A stretch of DNA of 64,000 nucleotides. Origin: Gnomoniopsis sp. IMI 355080. Its lineage: Eukaryota > Ascomycota > Sordariomycetes > Diaporthales > Gnomoniaceae. Under the pieces are notes generated by a model, which saw only the letters and a list, made by a program, of their open reading frames with translations, did not search any database and was not told where the DNA came from. This document shows, in pieces, positions 1 through 13,090 of the stretch. The position numbers were made by a program, and so were the translations under genes. The stretch lies in NCBI GenBank assembly GCA_027946555.1, contig JAPEVC010000031.1, positions 1 to 64,000 of the forward strand. The letters are read 5' to 3'. Position 1 is the first letter of the stretch; the number at the start of each line of letters is the position of its first letter.

Positions 1-2003
1 TCAGAGCACACCACCTCCACCACCACCACCACCGCCCTCACTCCGTGACAGCTTAATCTAGAAAATCTGGGACAACGGACCTTTCATATAGTGCCCAACC
101 TTAAGATCCGAGACGTAAGTTAGTCCATTGTAGGCCATCATGTATCCCCAAGACTTGAAGAGCATCATAGCAATAGGACGACCGGGTTGCATGTAGCCAA
201 TGATCAGCTCCGTAATAACGTTCAAACCAGTCTGCTGATTTGTGATGGCCTGGATGATGCCTAAGAGTATTATAATTAGTCAAAGACATTCCCAAAATCG
301 ATCGCGGCGACTTTTCATACCGACGGGAAGGATCAAAACGACTCCGATTAAAACGCAGACAATGTAGGCCCACCACGCAAGATGAGTCTCCCAAACCTGG
401 CAAGCGATCATGCCAAACGCAAAGCTGACCAGAAACACCGATGCAAACCACCATTCTGGTGCTTCTTTATACTTCCTCATCATCTTCAGATGCACATCAG
501 CCTCCTCGGTAGTGGCACGGCGCGTACGGGCCACAATATCCCGTCCGTAGAAGAGGAAGACATGTGTGACTGTTGACATGAGGGCGGCAAAAGACATTCC
601 GTATGTGAGCGAGAATGACGCGCCCAACATTAGTGGAGAGTACTCCTGGTACGCGGTCTGGTTGAACGTGAAATCGGGGTTCAGGATGCGGCTCGTGTTG
701 TAGGTTTGTCCAAAATGGTCGAAATTGGCGTTCTGGGAGATGGGTAGATATTTGTAGAACTCGGGGCCCGCATAGGCCAGCCCGATTGAGCCGAGCATCA
801 TCACCAGAATGCCGACGCCCACGTTGAAGATGGCGAAGGCTGGTGTCTGCAAGGGAGAGAGCAGGAAGCCGCTGATAGTAGACCAGTCAAAGGAGATGGG
901 AAGCAGACCAACTCCTGTCTGTCCACCAAGTAGCTGATTGACCAAGACGTTGTTGGGGGCAATGAAACAGGCAAAAGTGAAGATTTGCAGAAACTGAGCA
1001 ATAACCTGAGGAATCCACTCATAGCAGAATGTACAGGCAGCAACGATAATGAAGAACTTGTATCGCCCAATCTTCCAGCCGTTGGCGAGCGAAGGATCAG
1101 TAGGTTGATGATCGTGTAGCGTGTTCATAACGGTAGTGAAAATCAGCTACAACATTTTGTCAGCATCGCAGTATACACAGGCAAGAAAGCAGGAGCATAT
1201 GCATACAGTCGCGGGCCAAACCATAGCGGCAGGCCAGACGAGGAATCGTCGCATCACACCGGCCAGTCCAAAGCCCATGGCTTGCGTGGAGAGGATGAGG
1301 AGAATCTGGAAACCCCAGCCGAAGAATTGCTCGTAGAATAGCTCCTGGGCAAGCAAGATGTCGAGGGCATAGCTCAGGGCGGATCCAGCGGCAGTCATGA
1401 TGACAATAACGGTGTGCTCCTTCATGTTGAACGGGGCGTCCGGGTTGAACTCGATATGGTGGCCAAATAGGCGGAACTTCCAATTGGGCATAAAAGTCTC
1501 CCAGCCCTTGCCCATGGGATATGAGATGAGCTGGACGACAGTTGGCGAGATAGTAACAGGTGAACGACGGAGTGCCAGCAATACATTGCAAGCTGTCACA
1601 ATAGTGCAAGTGATGAATCCGATGACCCATGCCCGCACGGTGTTTACAGGCATCTCGGGGTCATCAATTGGCTTGACGGCAACACGGACCTCAGCATAGG
1701 GCGAGTCCTCGGCAAGGAGCGACACCTCGACGGCGGCCTCCTTTTCCATGTCACCCGTCTTAAGAACCCTATCGTATGGAGTCAGTATGAGAGATAGCGT
1801 TGAAATACGCGAGTCACTCACTCCTCAGCGGCGTCCAGCTTCTCGACTTCCATGAACGGATCCCATTTGTGCAGCTTCTTGAATTTCTTCAAATCAGCTT
1901 CGGGGTTGATGTCGATAGAGCCGGCCGGTGATATCTCGGCCCCCGTAGCCACGCCCTCGGTGACGGGCTGGCGGGAGGCCTTGTTGCGAAACGAGAAGCC
2001 CAT
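1..2003 (-). CDS. OPT-family oligopeptide transporter, partial (C-terminus beyond left edge)
   Basis: Proton-coupled plasma-membrane transporter of small peptides (OPT family). Exons on the minus strand: 2003-1822, 1768-1207, 1146-321 and 260-about 81. Joining them removes all internal stops. The hydrophilic N-terminus is followed by the family signature SPYAEVR...VDDPEMPVNTVR-like stretch and the hallmark NPDAPFNMKEH motif, then many hydrophobic helices including GYMQPGRPIAMMLFKSWGYM near the visible end. About 580 residues are visible against roughly 750-850 for the family, so about 200 are missing. The last visible exon reads to DLKVGHYMK and then meets a stop at about 58-60 unless a donor (GTCCGT at 80-75) opens a further intron; most relatives continue with IPPR after HYMK. 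The start is the first ATG, ahead of a good donor. Confidence 0.88.
8..38. repeat. (CCA)n trinucleotide microsatellite
   Basis: A run of CCA/CAC triplets beside the visible end of the OPT transporter. On the transporter strand it reads (GGT)n. It lies in what is either an intron or the 3' flank of that gene. Confidence 0.8.
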
Positions 2004-5000
2004 CTTGACAATAGACTATCGGTCTGAGGTTTACCAGTAACTATTGTCTCGTGCTCGGGAGGCACGATGCTCGACGGGATGAGCACCGAAAAGACGCTTA
2101 AGAGTATGGGGACCGAGCAACGCTTGTGACAAGGTATGGGTAAGTGAGGAGGTCTTTTGTACTAATATATATAACTACGGTTAGTACCGCGATACGGTTA
2201 CTCGTTACAAGGGTAGTCAACGCTACAATGGTAATGGGGACCTCGCGTGATCTCGTGTGCGATCAAGGATGGTGGCCGGGGGACCCACGACACACGGTCG
2301 AGTAGATATCCCTGAGATACTTAATTTGGGGCCAAATCAATCTGCACTCTAAACCTTATTGGCTGCTATCTCCGGTTACAGATGTTGCCAGAGGCTCGAC
2401 TTGTAGGCTGAATGAGACGAGTCGGTGGGTGCTTGCCACCGGGACATTTGACGATAAGCCTCTCATTCGCCGAAACGTAGGGAGAGGAGTAGGGAATCAT
2501 TTTTTTGTGTTGCTTTTGAGGCGAAGGATACTCTTTGCCAAGGAGCCAGACTTTCATCGCACGCTGGGTTTCCCTCTTTGGGAAGGAGAGATGGTGGAAG
2601 ATTGCATACTATGCTATCAATATGAGCGTTTAGGGGTGCCACTTGGTGGACCCGTGCCACTGGGGCTACCTACTAGCGCTGGCTTCGTATCTAGTCGAAT
2701 TTGTCGAGTCAAACCCTCGGTTTAAGGTTGTCCAAGATAGCCGAGAAAATTACATTCCAGTCAGGCCCGAGACAACCGACAGAGTCGAGGAGAAAGAACG
2801 TGCCGCCGCAGACAGTCAAGGCGTAGGTCGGCGTCTTTCATCGCTGTGAGGGAATTACACCACTTATTGCTGGGACCATCGAAACTTGGCAGTGCTCAAG
2901 CGGAGAAGGAGGTGTGTTGATCAATCGTTATCGTGTCGTACTCCATAATGCTGCACAACTATGATCGCCTACCTGTTTCAGCAGCATGTGCCTGACAGAA
3001 TACACTACTCGTAGTACGCCCGAGTACCATCACGCAATCCATACAAGACTACAAAACTGAAGAATGGGTATCCGCGCGCCTGGATAAATTTGAGTTGCCT
3101 ACGATCGAGCCTGTTCTACCACCGTGGCACATAGCGTATTGACCATGCGACGATTTGATATATCTCTCCCACCGCGATGTAGGTAGGAATATGATCACAT
3201 CAAGATAGGGAACTAACTCGGAATCAATTTGCCGAAGGCCAAAGTTGTACGTCCGCAGACGAATGACAATCATTCGTCTAGGATAATAATAGTATAAAAG
3301 ACTCTTTGCTGCCAAGCGTTTCCATATAGTTTTATCCTAGATGAGTTTGTGCAAAGAATTGGTGCTTTGGGTTGGCCAGTCTCGCTGTTCCTGCATGAGC
3401 GACAGACAGGGTTCCGTGAGGACCGCCAAATCAGGAGGCTCGATGGCCATGACAGGACCCGGCGATTGGGATTTAAAATGCAAGGAAACGAGTGATTTCA
3501 TTGGCATACCAACGCTTTTTTTTTTTTTTCACAAGCGATCAAGCAACAAGTAAAGCTTTCTGACAAGTCTTGTCATTGTCGCTTGTCACTCTCAGTACGA
3601 TGGTTTCGTGGGGCCGATAGGCCTGGGCCACCCCGCTGCCAAGTGGACAAGTCGCCTTGATTGTGCTAACATATGCTTGGCGTGGCCAATGATGGGACCC
3701 AAGAGCGATAGCGCTCCCTTTTTCCCTGCTCGATTTCCGGTCTCCGAACTGTCGCCTCTACTAAGAGACAAGCGCGTGGGCCAAGACCTGCTCCAACACG
3801 CTTCGAACAGGCTTGTTGAGAAAGTCGGTGTTGCTCTCAGCTGCACTTCTTTTGCCTAAAGTATTGAACTTGGCCGTTGGCTATTTCAGCTGTTCGGATG
3901 ATCCTGTGTCTTCTTCATTGAGTCCGCCTTCCCATTCTCGACATGGTTAATACTAGGTAGAAAGCATCTCCACCGAAAATCTACTACGGAAATCTCCTAT
4001 CTTTACTTTTCAGGGTATTCCGAGGTTGCTTAGTACAGTATAGGCTGTTTACTCAAGTCAAGGAAATTGCTAACAGAGGCGATTTGAATTGGTATTCAGG
4101 AAATTCTTCTTTTGCTTCACGACTCGAGCAAATTAGATGAGGTTTTCATGCTGAAAACTACTTACCGGCGGTCTCGCGATTTGAAAGACGGGCAAGCATA
4201 TCCTAACGGAGGCTGCTTACTTGCTGCACACCAGCACGTCTCACTTTGCTTTGCCCTAACCGCTACTACATAGGAGTCGTGCAACCGACACCAACAGCAA
4301 CATGCCATATCTCTTTCGAGAAATCGACAATTGTTGACGTCGTCGAAACACGTGACCTTGTCAGCTGTGGGCCTCATGGTGTAGCTGCTGCGCCGTGGCC
4401 TATCACAGCAGCTTGAAGGATTTAAGGTAATGTCTCTGACGGGAAAGGATGCCGCGACCAGGGTGCTATTGTCGCCATTGACAGAGTACCATACCTAGGT
4501 AGTAACGATGCCGAGGCCGGAATGGACCGGTGAGCTAGAAGTGAGCTAGAAGCTGGCGCCACGATGGACCTGCGGATAACAATCATAAGACTGGTTCGCC
4601 AACTGGGCAATTTAAAGCTGATGGGCCTCTTTACTAAAGCCTGGCTGGCTGGCCGGCGCGACCGGGACGGCGAATAAGGAACGGCACATTGTGCACAAAC
4701 ATAGTATTCCACACGTTCAAAAAACGACGATGACTTCAAGATCTGGATATCGGGTCAATCTTGCATCTATTTCATTCCGTCGACTAGTCTTTCACGAGGC
4801 GCAAATTCGACTTCGGCAGTGGTTAGCTCGGCCAGGAGGCATTCATGTTCACACCATCTCATTGGGCATGCTCAGGGACAGAATCATCGAAGGAGAAACA
4901 GCCCAACTACAGCAGACGTTTCGCTACAGTCACCTACAAGACGGGTTTGCGCAGGATGCGGACCTCGAAGTGGTGATATCAAATGTGATTCGTAATAGTA

Positions 5001-7199
5001 TGTGGGGAGTTACGAATTGCCTGGATGCTGGAAGGAGGTGACCCCACCTAAGCGACGCGTAGGATTTTGTTTCACATACCATGCATGTATTCAAGAGATT
5101 TGCGTGACATTCCAGCCTTCAACTCGGTTTCCGGGAGCTGCGAGAGTAGCTACAAGGGATGCTGTGATAGGCAAGCTTGTGTATGGTACTTCGGAGACCG
5201 TAGGAATCCCTCAAATGGCCAAATTCATCAATACATTGCCTGGGCTACCTGGAGGGGCAAGAGCATGAAGCTCGGAACAGTAAGCGCCGTCATCCGCACG
5301 GAAGATGCTCTTCTGCCCCTGCAAACGATCGTCGTTGCGACCTGCAAACCTCCATCCTGGCGCAGATCCGATGAACGAAACAAATTGAGGCATTCCGATC
5401 ATTTGTCGATAAAAATGGCTTTGAATACTGCCTGACCGCGGCGGTGGGCAGTTGGCAATGTGGCAGCTGAAGGGACTAGACACAAGCTTGTGGCCGCACA
5501 GAGAGAGCAGATGATTCTGACGCAGGAACAGGAAAGGTGATGGTGACACCTGACGCAACATGCCACACTTTTGTTCCAACGCGCGTAAGACTAAGATGTG
5601 CCGCTAGGCTGAAGCTGAAGCACTGGGCAAAGCCGGTGAGAGACTTATCTCGATGAGACAGTGCCCGCGTGCTAGAGCTGGCTGTCAGGCTGTGGCTTCA
5701 GAGGTTTTTATTTGTTCTCTGCTGATGGGATGACGTCGGTTGGGGGCGTCATAATTCAACAAAAAGAATGGGTGAGTGTGAGACACGAAAGGGATCTGGC
5801 AGGTTTGGACTACAGGACAGGAGGAGAATTAAGAACGCCCCTCGGGATGCGACGTCACCGTTGGGTAAGAGATAGAGGAATACGGAGACACAAAGCGCGG
5901 TGTTTCCACTCATGTAAATTGACAAGTTACCAACGTCCCTCCACACTGGTTTGGCATTTATTTCCCCATATCCTTTTTTATTTATGGGCCCCTTCTGAAC
6001 CGAGCGCTACCCTAGTAATCCGTAGAAGCCTTTCTACAACGTAAATTGACCAAAATCCCCAACCGAGCGCCCCCTTCCCGAGAAATCTTCCGGAAGCAGT
6101 GTCATTGAGTTGCATATTCCCCCTGGAGGAAGCACATTTCTGCACTCTGCACTCTGCATGCACGAACCCCTCGTCCGAAGTCACTTCACAATATACACAA
6201 ACTTTCTTAGTCTCGGGCGATCCCGACGTCGACACCACGCAACGGTTACGATATATGTCGTCAACGCTGTCTGTGTTATTATCCATATAATAGGCACTCA
6301 AAAGCAACCACAAGTCTATCCGGAACGCCCTCCGGAAAACTCCACACCTTGCACGACTCACTGACCCTCACGTTCAGCCCGATCTATCGTCCCAACTGCT
6401 GCAGCACGTGGGTCATTTGCAGTGGGTTTTGTAGACTCACCGCCGCGCACCAGAAGCACTAGGACAAGGAACCCCCCTATCTCGCCCCACGCGCGCCAAC
6501 TGTCAGCTCCCTTCGGTGCATACGCTAATAAAGGTCGAGCCAAGGTTGTATTTATTTTATTGGATTCTCGTCGAGTCTAAATTGCACCTCTCGCCAACTT
6601 CAATACGACCACGCCGGACATTTCCCAATTCCCGGTTTGAAATTGGCTACCACGGCCGGTCGTTCCAGCCGACTCGGTGGCAAGTCTGTACCGTTTGTGT
6701 CTACTGCCGAAGACTGGCTTTAATTTCTGGGAAATTGCACGTCACCCAAAAATACATCGTCGCAACGGACATATCACGTTGGCTAGGGTCAGCAAATTCA
6801 CCAGCTCCTCTGCCGGCCAGATCAGTTAAATACGCCACACGACGACAGTCTTGCTACGCTCCGATACAAATTCTTGGCTCTTTCTACTTGTCCACTCTCG
6901 CCACGTCCACATCTACATATACGTCACAGAATAGCTTCCACCACAACCCAAAGAAGAGTGCTGCCACTGTCACGATACACGCCTCACCACCTTATCTATC
7001 TCATATCCTTCCTACCAGGGGACCCCCGAGCAAGACGTCTCCAAAGCAATATCAGGCCGGCAATCCAATGACAACGTCAAAAGCACATACTCGATCCTAC
7101 ACGATCAGCATCCGCAGTTTGATGCCGAACAACCCCGAGATCTCGTGTGCGAACCCAATACGACCCTCCCATAAATCGACAAAATCTACTCCCTTTGCA
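2004..7199. other. Gene-poor 5.2 kb intergenic region
   Basis: Short open frames occur on both strands, but none shows a recognisable domain, fungal codon pattern or matching splice sites. The region holds the promoter of the OPT transporter (2004 onward), a T14 tract at 3516-3529, a TACCTAGGTA palindrome at 4493-4502, and the 5' flank of the gene at 7200. The frame of that gene is open upstream to about 6516, but the residues there look like untranslated sequence. Confidence 0.6.
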
Positions 7200-7745
7200 A
7201 TGGCATTAGCTGCTGAGCCTTTCCCCGGCCTGGGGCGTGGCATCGAGCGTAGCAACGCGCTTCCCCAGCACAATCACGAGCTCACCCTCCGCCGATACCT
7301 CCTCCTGCAAGACGAGCACGAGTCCATCCGCCGCCACCTTGACGCCCTTTCCAGCGACACATCGTCCACCTGCACGACCACCACAACCACACCGAGCTCA
7401 CCCGCCCTCAGCCCCACGCGGGCTTCGGCGTTTGGCCACAAGCGCACAGATTCGGCGCTTCGGAGAGCGAGCATGGATGCCCCACGGCCCCGCTGCCACG
7501 GCCGACGGAGCAGAGCGTCGCCGGACGTGACAGCTATTGATCCAACAACCCTGGCCGAGGTGATGAGCGAAGAGGCACGGCTGTTTACCATAAACGAAGG
7601 GATCAAGCGTAGCCTGACGGAGTTGTTGAACTGCGATACCACACGCGGCGATCAGGCATTGAGGCAGTGGATCATGACGAGGCTGTTGGAGGTTGAAAAG
7701 GAGCTGCGGAGCGGGCGGCGGAGGAGGAGCTGCCCAAATGAATAG
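7200..7745 (+). CDS. Conserved fungal hypothetical protein, 181 aa
   Basis: Single-exon gene. The N-terminal part holds a helical segment LTLRRYLLLQDEHESIRRHL, then a Ser/Thr/Pro-rich linker, a basic RRASMD patch that looks like a phosphorylation site, and a conserved C-terminal helical block (SEEARLFTINEGIKRSLTEL, then LNCD, then a stretch ending EVEKELRSGRRRR). The two helical blocks with a disordered linker resemble a family of small fungal proteins of unknown function. The start at MALAAEPFPG is chosen because sequence quality changes there, but upstream in-frame ATGs at about 7069 and 7122 cannot be excluded. A nuclear location is possible from the basic C-terminus; no function is inferred. 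Confidence 0.72.
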   Translation: MALAAEPFPGLGRGIERSNALPQHNHELTLRRYLLLQDEHESIRRHLDALSSDTSSTCTTTTTTPSSPALSPTRASAFGHKRTDSALRRASMDAPRPRCHGRRSRASPDVTAIDPTTLAEVMSEEARLFTINEGIKRSLTELLNCDTTRGDQALRQWIMTRLLEVEKELRSGRRRRSCPNE

Positions 7746-10700
7746 GTGTAATGCAGCGTTTTGCGACGGGCCTTGTTAATCGTTTCGCACATTTTCGGAA
7801 CGAAGCGATGGTATTTTCGTTTTGAGCATGGCGTTCTTGGTCAGGGATTAGGATTTGGGCTTGGACATTGCTGCGGTGTACACCGTTGAATACCCTTAGA
7901 ATTACATGCGACAGAGTGCCTTCTCGAGCAGGATACCGAATATGAGTGGAACGGCTGCTTTCACAGTCACTTGAATAATTGGCCTGCGGCAAACAAAGTA
8001 TGTTCGCGAGGTCCTCCTTAACAAGACGAAATATTTCTTGAGAGGCCATCAATTTACATATTTCCATGCCAGACCTATGTTGACGAATTCACTTTAAAAC
8101 ATAGTTCCCAGTAAGCCATCCTCGAAGACGTCTTGGATATTTTCTTGTACTCTGCTCGCAAGCTCACTTACTTTTGCACCTGTGCTAACTTGCCCTTTCC
8201 GCGGCCCCCATCTCGATATCCTGAGTTATAAAGACTAACCTAGGCCTGAGTGTGCATGGCAAACATAATTCGAAATGTTGCAATCGGAGCGTACGTTTTC
8301 TCCTCGTACCTATCTACCTGTTGATCAAGACATTCCTCATGGAGTCCGGGTGCCCTCATCAGTTTTTGAGGAGCTCGGCCAGAGTCTCTTGACTTTCTTC
8401 TATCCGAACCACCGTCTGCCGTTAGATGAAGAACGGCCTACGCCAATAATTTGAGTTCCTCCTACCATGCTCTCCTCAGTGCTTCCTGAAAAATTGTTTG
8501 CCCCAATTGCGACCCACTATATCGCTACGTCTGTGATCCCATGTAGAATATTAGCCACAAGGTTATGAGCTGCGCGTTCCCTGCAGCAGCTCGAATTGTG
8601 TTTTACAATCGCGCATGCCCTTGAAGCACCTTGTTCCAGTACTTTTTTGTATAGCAACCTGCCTAGCTTCTGCTGGCCGTCGTTGGCTCCCGACGCTTTG
8701 CTGAATGAGATATGGCCTTCCAGGCACTTGATCATACATAACCTATTGTACAGAGCGATCCTTGGATGACGGGAATCTGGTAAGCAAGGGTCGAAACGGT
8801 TACTGATGAAATCTGATCTTCTCCGACTGCTCTCGATTTTTATATATTTGTCCCTCATGAATTTGAGGAGCTAATGAATCTTTCCCGGTATTTGTTTACA
8901 AACACCGTCCATCCAGTCCATTGCTCCTTCCTTTCCCACACGTTCCTTCCCTGGGTATCCTGCCTTTTCAATAAAGATTTCCAATCCTTTATTCCATAGG
9001 AAACCCGACATTCAAAGCTAGACCCGAAAAGTCCAGCAAACTTTGGCCAGTAAAAGACGATGGCACAGACCGCCACCGTGCCGACGATTGACGAAAATGG
9101 GGTTTCGTCTTTTGATTTTTGTTTTTGAACTGACGGCGAGCAGCCGCCGCTGATGGCCCCTTTCATCCTCCATTGTCGTGGGGCTTGGGGATACAGATTA
9201 GTCTGACTAAGCCAGTCTTGTATGATCAGAAAGCATGTATATACAATCTTGTCTGTTTTCTGTCGATGAAAGAACTTAGAAATTGAACAACTCCTGATTC
9301 GCACATCAAAACACCCCTCACCTCTCTGCCTGTGTCCCATCGTCGGAACAGAACCCACCTTCTCTCTGAGACGACACCCGGATCCTGCCAACGTCGTGCT
9401 TAACCTCCCTGCGTGGGGCCTCTCGACGGTGTGGTTGTTGGGTGGAGCGACTGTCTCTCTCTTCTGCCCTCCCACACCGTCAGACTCCGTCAGCCGTGCA
9501 TTCCTCACGCCTACAACAGACTGTTGAGCTGTCCGGTAAACGAGGCCGTCAACCCAGAAGCCTGATGTATATCCTCATATAGATCCTTCCAAGGTCTCAA
9601 CATTGAGAGATTCGAAAGGCTTTTGGAAGCTTACTGACATAACAGCCCACAACGGACGCTCAACCCACCGACGCATGAATCGGAAGTGCTCCACTGTCAA
9701 ACTATCCACCTCCTCTTTTGATCGCGTGTCCCCATCAGCGTGTTCTAGCTTTCGGCGCTCGCTCGAACCGATCCAATCCCGTCGAATACATGTTGTCGAT
9801 GTCCTGGAGATCCGTCAACTCTCTATACCGCCAAATCTGCGTTGGTGGTGTAATGACAGTCGTGATTGTGAATAAGGACGCGGTGAAGGACGGAGCCCTG
9901 GAGGCCAAGGTCCACCACTTGGGATGCTAGTCGGGATGATCGGGAGGAAGAGAGAGAAGTAGGTGAGTGCTTGCTCCTTTCAATGGCGAGATGGGAGAGG
10001 AGAGAAGAGTTGTGTGTGGATGATGGGAGTGATGGGGGTAAATGTAGTTTAAAGGTGTGATGAATTTTGCTCGGCAAATTCAAAGTGAAAAGAAAGAAAG
10101 CCCCAAGTATGAACATTCATGCGCGCCCTCTGCATCGTGAAGACTCCACGGACACCGGAGATTCACGTAATGGTCACTTGGTTGAATGAAAGTTTATCGT
10201 TGTTGTTCTTCAGAAGCTAGCTAGCTCATCAATGCCTGACGATCTTTACAGTAGACTGACGGACGTCTTATTGCTCCCGCCCAAACCTGGTTTGGCTGAA
10301 TCACTCGATCAACAAAGTCCATCGTTCTTCCGGTCAGGCAAACGCCATATAGCTAGGAGAAGAAGGAGAAGAAGGAAGGAACGCCAGGCTGCCAGCTGCC
10401 TGTGAGAACTTCATCTCAGCTATAATCAAATGCATAGAGGGTCATATCTGGTTTAATCACATATACGGAGAGCCAACGATGGCCTTAATGAAGGGGATTT
10501 GTATATGAGAAGGGACGTAACAAGGGCACTTTGACGACTGAGATTATATTAGGCGGAGTGTTCAAGTTCCAGGATGCTCCATTTAGAATAACAATCCTCT
10601 AATATGTCATGGCCGTGGGACCCCGGCTATAGAATAAACAGGTCCGGAATGGTGCCCTGATGGTGTCCTGATGCAGACACCAGGAATTGAACTGGGAACC

Positions 10701-10966
10701 TGGACGAGACTAGACGCGAACTCCTCCATTTGGCTGACGGACCATAGTCATGCCCCTCGTTCTTATGAGACTATCTCAGTGGAACGCTATGACCTGGCGC
10801 TGCCTGCACAGTTACTTGGACAGGCCAGCGATCATTCAAAGAAGTTGCAAAACAACGAGGAGAGCCTTACAAGCAGTTGAGCTATTGGCGAAGAACCCGT
10901 GGCTTGCTAGTGTACCCCTAGCATTTCTACCTTTCTCTCTCCCAAGCAACTTATTCATTCCCAACA
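7746..10966. other. Intergenic, 3.2 kb
   Basis: No supported gene. A minus-strand open frame at 8855-9508 lacks an ATG at its upstream end, has no domain and is not called. A purine-rich GAAGGA tract lies near 10360-10380. Confidence 0.55.
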
Positions 10967-11086
10967 ATGTATTACACCGGCGGTCACGTATTGGCTCACG
11001 CCAATACACAAGGCCAGCACCAGAGCGCGGCTTTCGAAGGTGCTCGAGTCTCGGTAGAAGACAGAATCAAAGGGCTCGTCGAATAA
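10967..11086 (+). pseudogene. Short coding relic, 39 codons (5' end of a lost gene?)
   Basis: An ATG in an A-rich context (CCAACAATG) opens a 39-codon frame with coding-like composition (MYYTGGHVLAHANTQGQ..., then GARVSVEDRIKGLVE) and ends at TAA. The same frame continues after the stop with GLYSDFLKQSRSL before a second stop. This looks like the first exon of a gene interrupted by a GAA-to-TAA type change, with nothing recognisable downstream. I do not recognise the family. It could also be a genuine micropeptide. Confidence 0.35.
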
Positions 11087-11824
11087 GGTCTATACTCAGA
11101 TTTCTTGAAACAAAGCCGTTCTTTATAACCAAGCGGTGGCTGAAGATAGGGTTTCTTGTATCGACCAATAACGCTGCCTATCTGGGATTTCTGAATTAAA
11201 ACTCTAAAGCCTCACCTACTTACAAGGCAGCGACAACTTAGACTGGCCACATCCTCAATGAATATGCACGTATTTTCATGCGAGGTAGTTAGGGGCGAAG
11301 CAAACCAATGGGTCGCCTCATTTGGTCATACAGCTCTTCTTGCTTCTTCCTTTTGGTGATCTAGATGAGGTCCGAGGGGGTGGATTGGTGTGCAGGTGGC
11401 CGCCACCAAACTCGAAGTCATCCAGACAATGAGCTGTGGAAGGTGAATGTTCTCAAGATCGAGCTCTATATATAGACTTCAAATATTTCCATTCCCTCAT
11501 CAGGTAATTATGAAGAGGGCTGGCCAAAATAGAAAGAGACCTGGATACCTGGCGCGTAAGCCAAGTACGACTCCAAATATGTCAGCCAATGTGGTGTGGG
11601 GTTCCCGCTGTGTCTTCCAAGCAATGCGAATACCTGTTGCGGAGATATTGGTGACGTTGATCGCCTGGCCCAAGATGTGGCACCACAATTTTACGTACGA
11701 TCTACCCCCTCTTCCTTGTTTTAGAATTGGACAACCAAGAACATAACTATAATTCTGATCGTTCCACATCTTGTCACAAAGAGAAAGTGAACTTTTGTTC
11801 GTCCACATTGCGTTGTCCTCGAAC
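11087..11824. other. Intergenic / 5' flank of the methyltransferase
   Basis: Nothing recognisable beyond the tail of the relic and the upstream region of the gene at 11825. The overlapping open frames at 11447-11826 are on opposite strands and have no domain. Confidence 0.55.
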
Positions 11825-13090
11825 ATGGGCTACACCACGACCACTTGCATCACAAAGTCTGCTCTTGCAGGCGATGACACTTTGAGGCTCTCGAATGAAG
11901 TGCATGCCTGTAATGAAACCCCCGCTGGGTTTTCAGAAGCGCTGTCGGAAATCGAGAAATCTACTATTGATCGCTTCTGCGACCAATGCCTCCAGCTTGA
12001 GCCGCTACCAGACTACCCAGACGGTGGTCTGCTGAAGAGAGCAGATGTGCAAAATGAGATATTTGAACGCATCTGCGCCAATCGTCGAGAGCCTTTGCCT
12101 GGGAACGCAAGACTGCAGCTGCGTATACTGAAAGAACTGGTCAGGAGGATCCAGACCAGTATCAGCGATGAAGAGGTCGATGAGTATGTATGTGTAGTGT
12201 CCTTGGGCGTCCCTTTCTTTCGGCATTGTTCATAACTTGTTCCTAACGAAAGCAACGTGATCCAGGAAGTTTCGGATAGCATCATGAATCAGATCTGTCA
12301 GCTTGTCCTAATACCTCAGATATCTGAGTTCGAGCTAGCGCAGATGAAGAGTCTTGTCACATATCGACTCTCGTTGCTGGATCCACCAGTTCAGATCCAC
12401 ACCCACGAGAATAGGAGCCTTATTGCCGCTGGCGGCGTCACAGGTCACCGAACGTGGGAAGCTGCTTTTCATCTTGGCCAATATCTCTGCATCAATCGTC
12501 ACCTAGTCAAAGGCAAACGAGTGCTCGAGCTTGGAGCAGGTACTGGATACAATAGTGTCCTCTGCGCAAAACATTTGGGTGCTGCTCATGTGATGGCATC
12601 GGACGGAAGCGAGGAGGTCCTTGAGAATTTGTCCGACAACTTTGCAGTCAACGGCTGCCGATACAACTACAACCCCTCGAGTGATGCTGTTATTTCTCCC
12701 AAGCTGCTTAAATGGGGCCACGCTTTGATGGGAACAGAAGAGCCAGAGTGGAACGGTGGTCGGCCTGTTGATCTCATATTAGGTGCGGATATCACTTACG
12801 ATCAGAATGCGAACCCGGCCTTAGCATCAACCTTGCGGGAGCTTGTCGATCTATACCCGCATGCCGATATCATTCTGTCAGTTGCGGACAGGAATCCGGA
12901 AACTTTCTCATTATTCCAAGATCTGTGTCGCAAAAACCAGCTTGGAGTTGCTGAGCTTGACTTTGCAGATGATATACAGCGTGAGCATCTCAAGAAGCTT
13001 GTTGGCTCGGGCCAAAGAGTCAGGAACTTGACACCTTACTATTATTCACCCGCGCCGATACGCTTGTACCGTGTATCGGGGATTACCTAG
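11825..13090 (+). CDS. EFM3: eEF2-lysine N-methyltransferase (EFM3/FAM86 type)
   Basis: A SAM-dependent methyltransferase of the MTF16 family, expected to methylate a lysine of translation elongation factor 2 in the cytosol. Exons 11825-12187 and 12266-13090 give 395 residues; the 78-base intron has donor GTATGT and acceptor CCAG. The N-terminal FAM86-like region (IDRFCDQCLQLEPLPDY, then LRILKELVRRIQTSISDEE) precedes a Rossmann core with motif I VLELGAGTGYNSVLCAK, an acidic motif II around ASDGS, and the family post-motif ILGADITYD. The start is the first true ATG; the frame extends upstream without one. The alternative is another MTF16 member with a different substrate, but the N-terminal region favours the eEF2 group. 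Confidence 0.85.

Noticed and set aside
5211..5579. 122-codon minus-strand frame
   Set aside because: Composition unlike coding sequence and no domain.
6516..7199. Long in-frame N-terminal extension of the gene at 7200
   Set aside because: Open frame only; residues look like untranslated leader, without domain or signal.
8855..9508. 217-codon minus-strand frame with one hydrophobic segment
   Set aside because: No ATG at its upstream end, no splice support and no recognisable domain.
10671..10740. Possible tRNA (GGAATTGAACTGGGAACC)
   Set aside because: T-arm-like sequence only; no pairing acceptor or D arm found.
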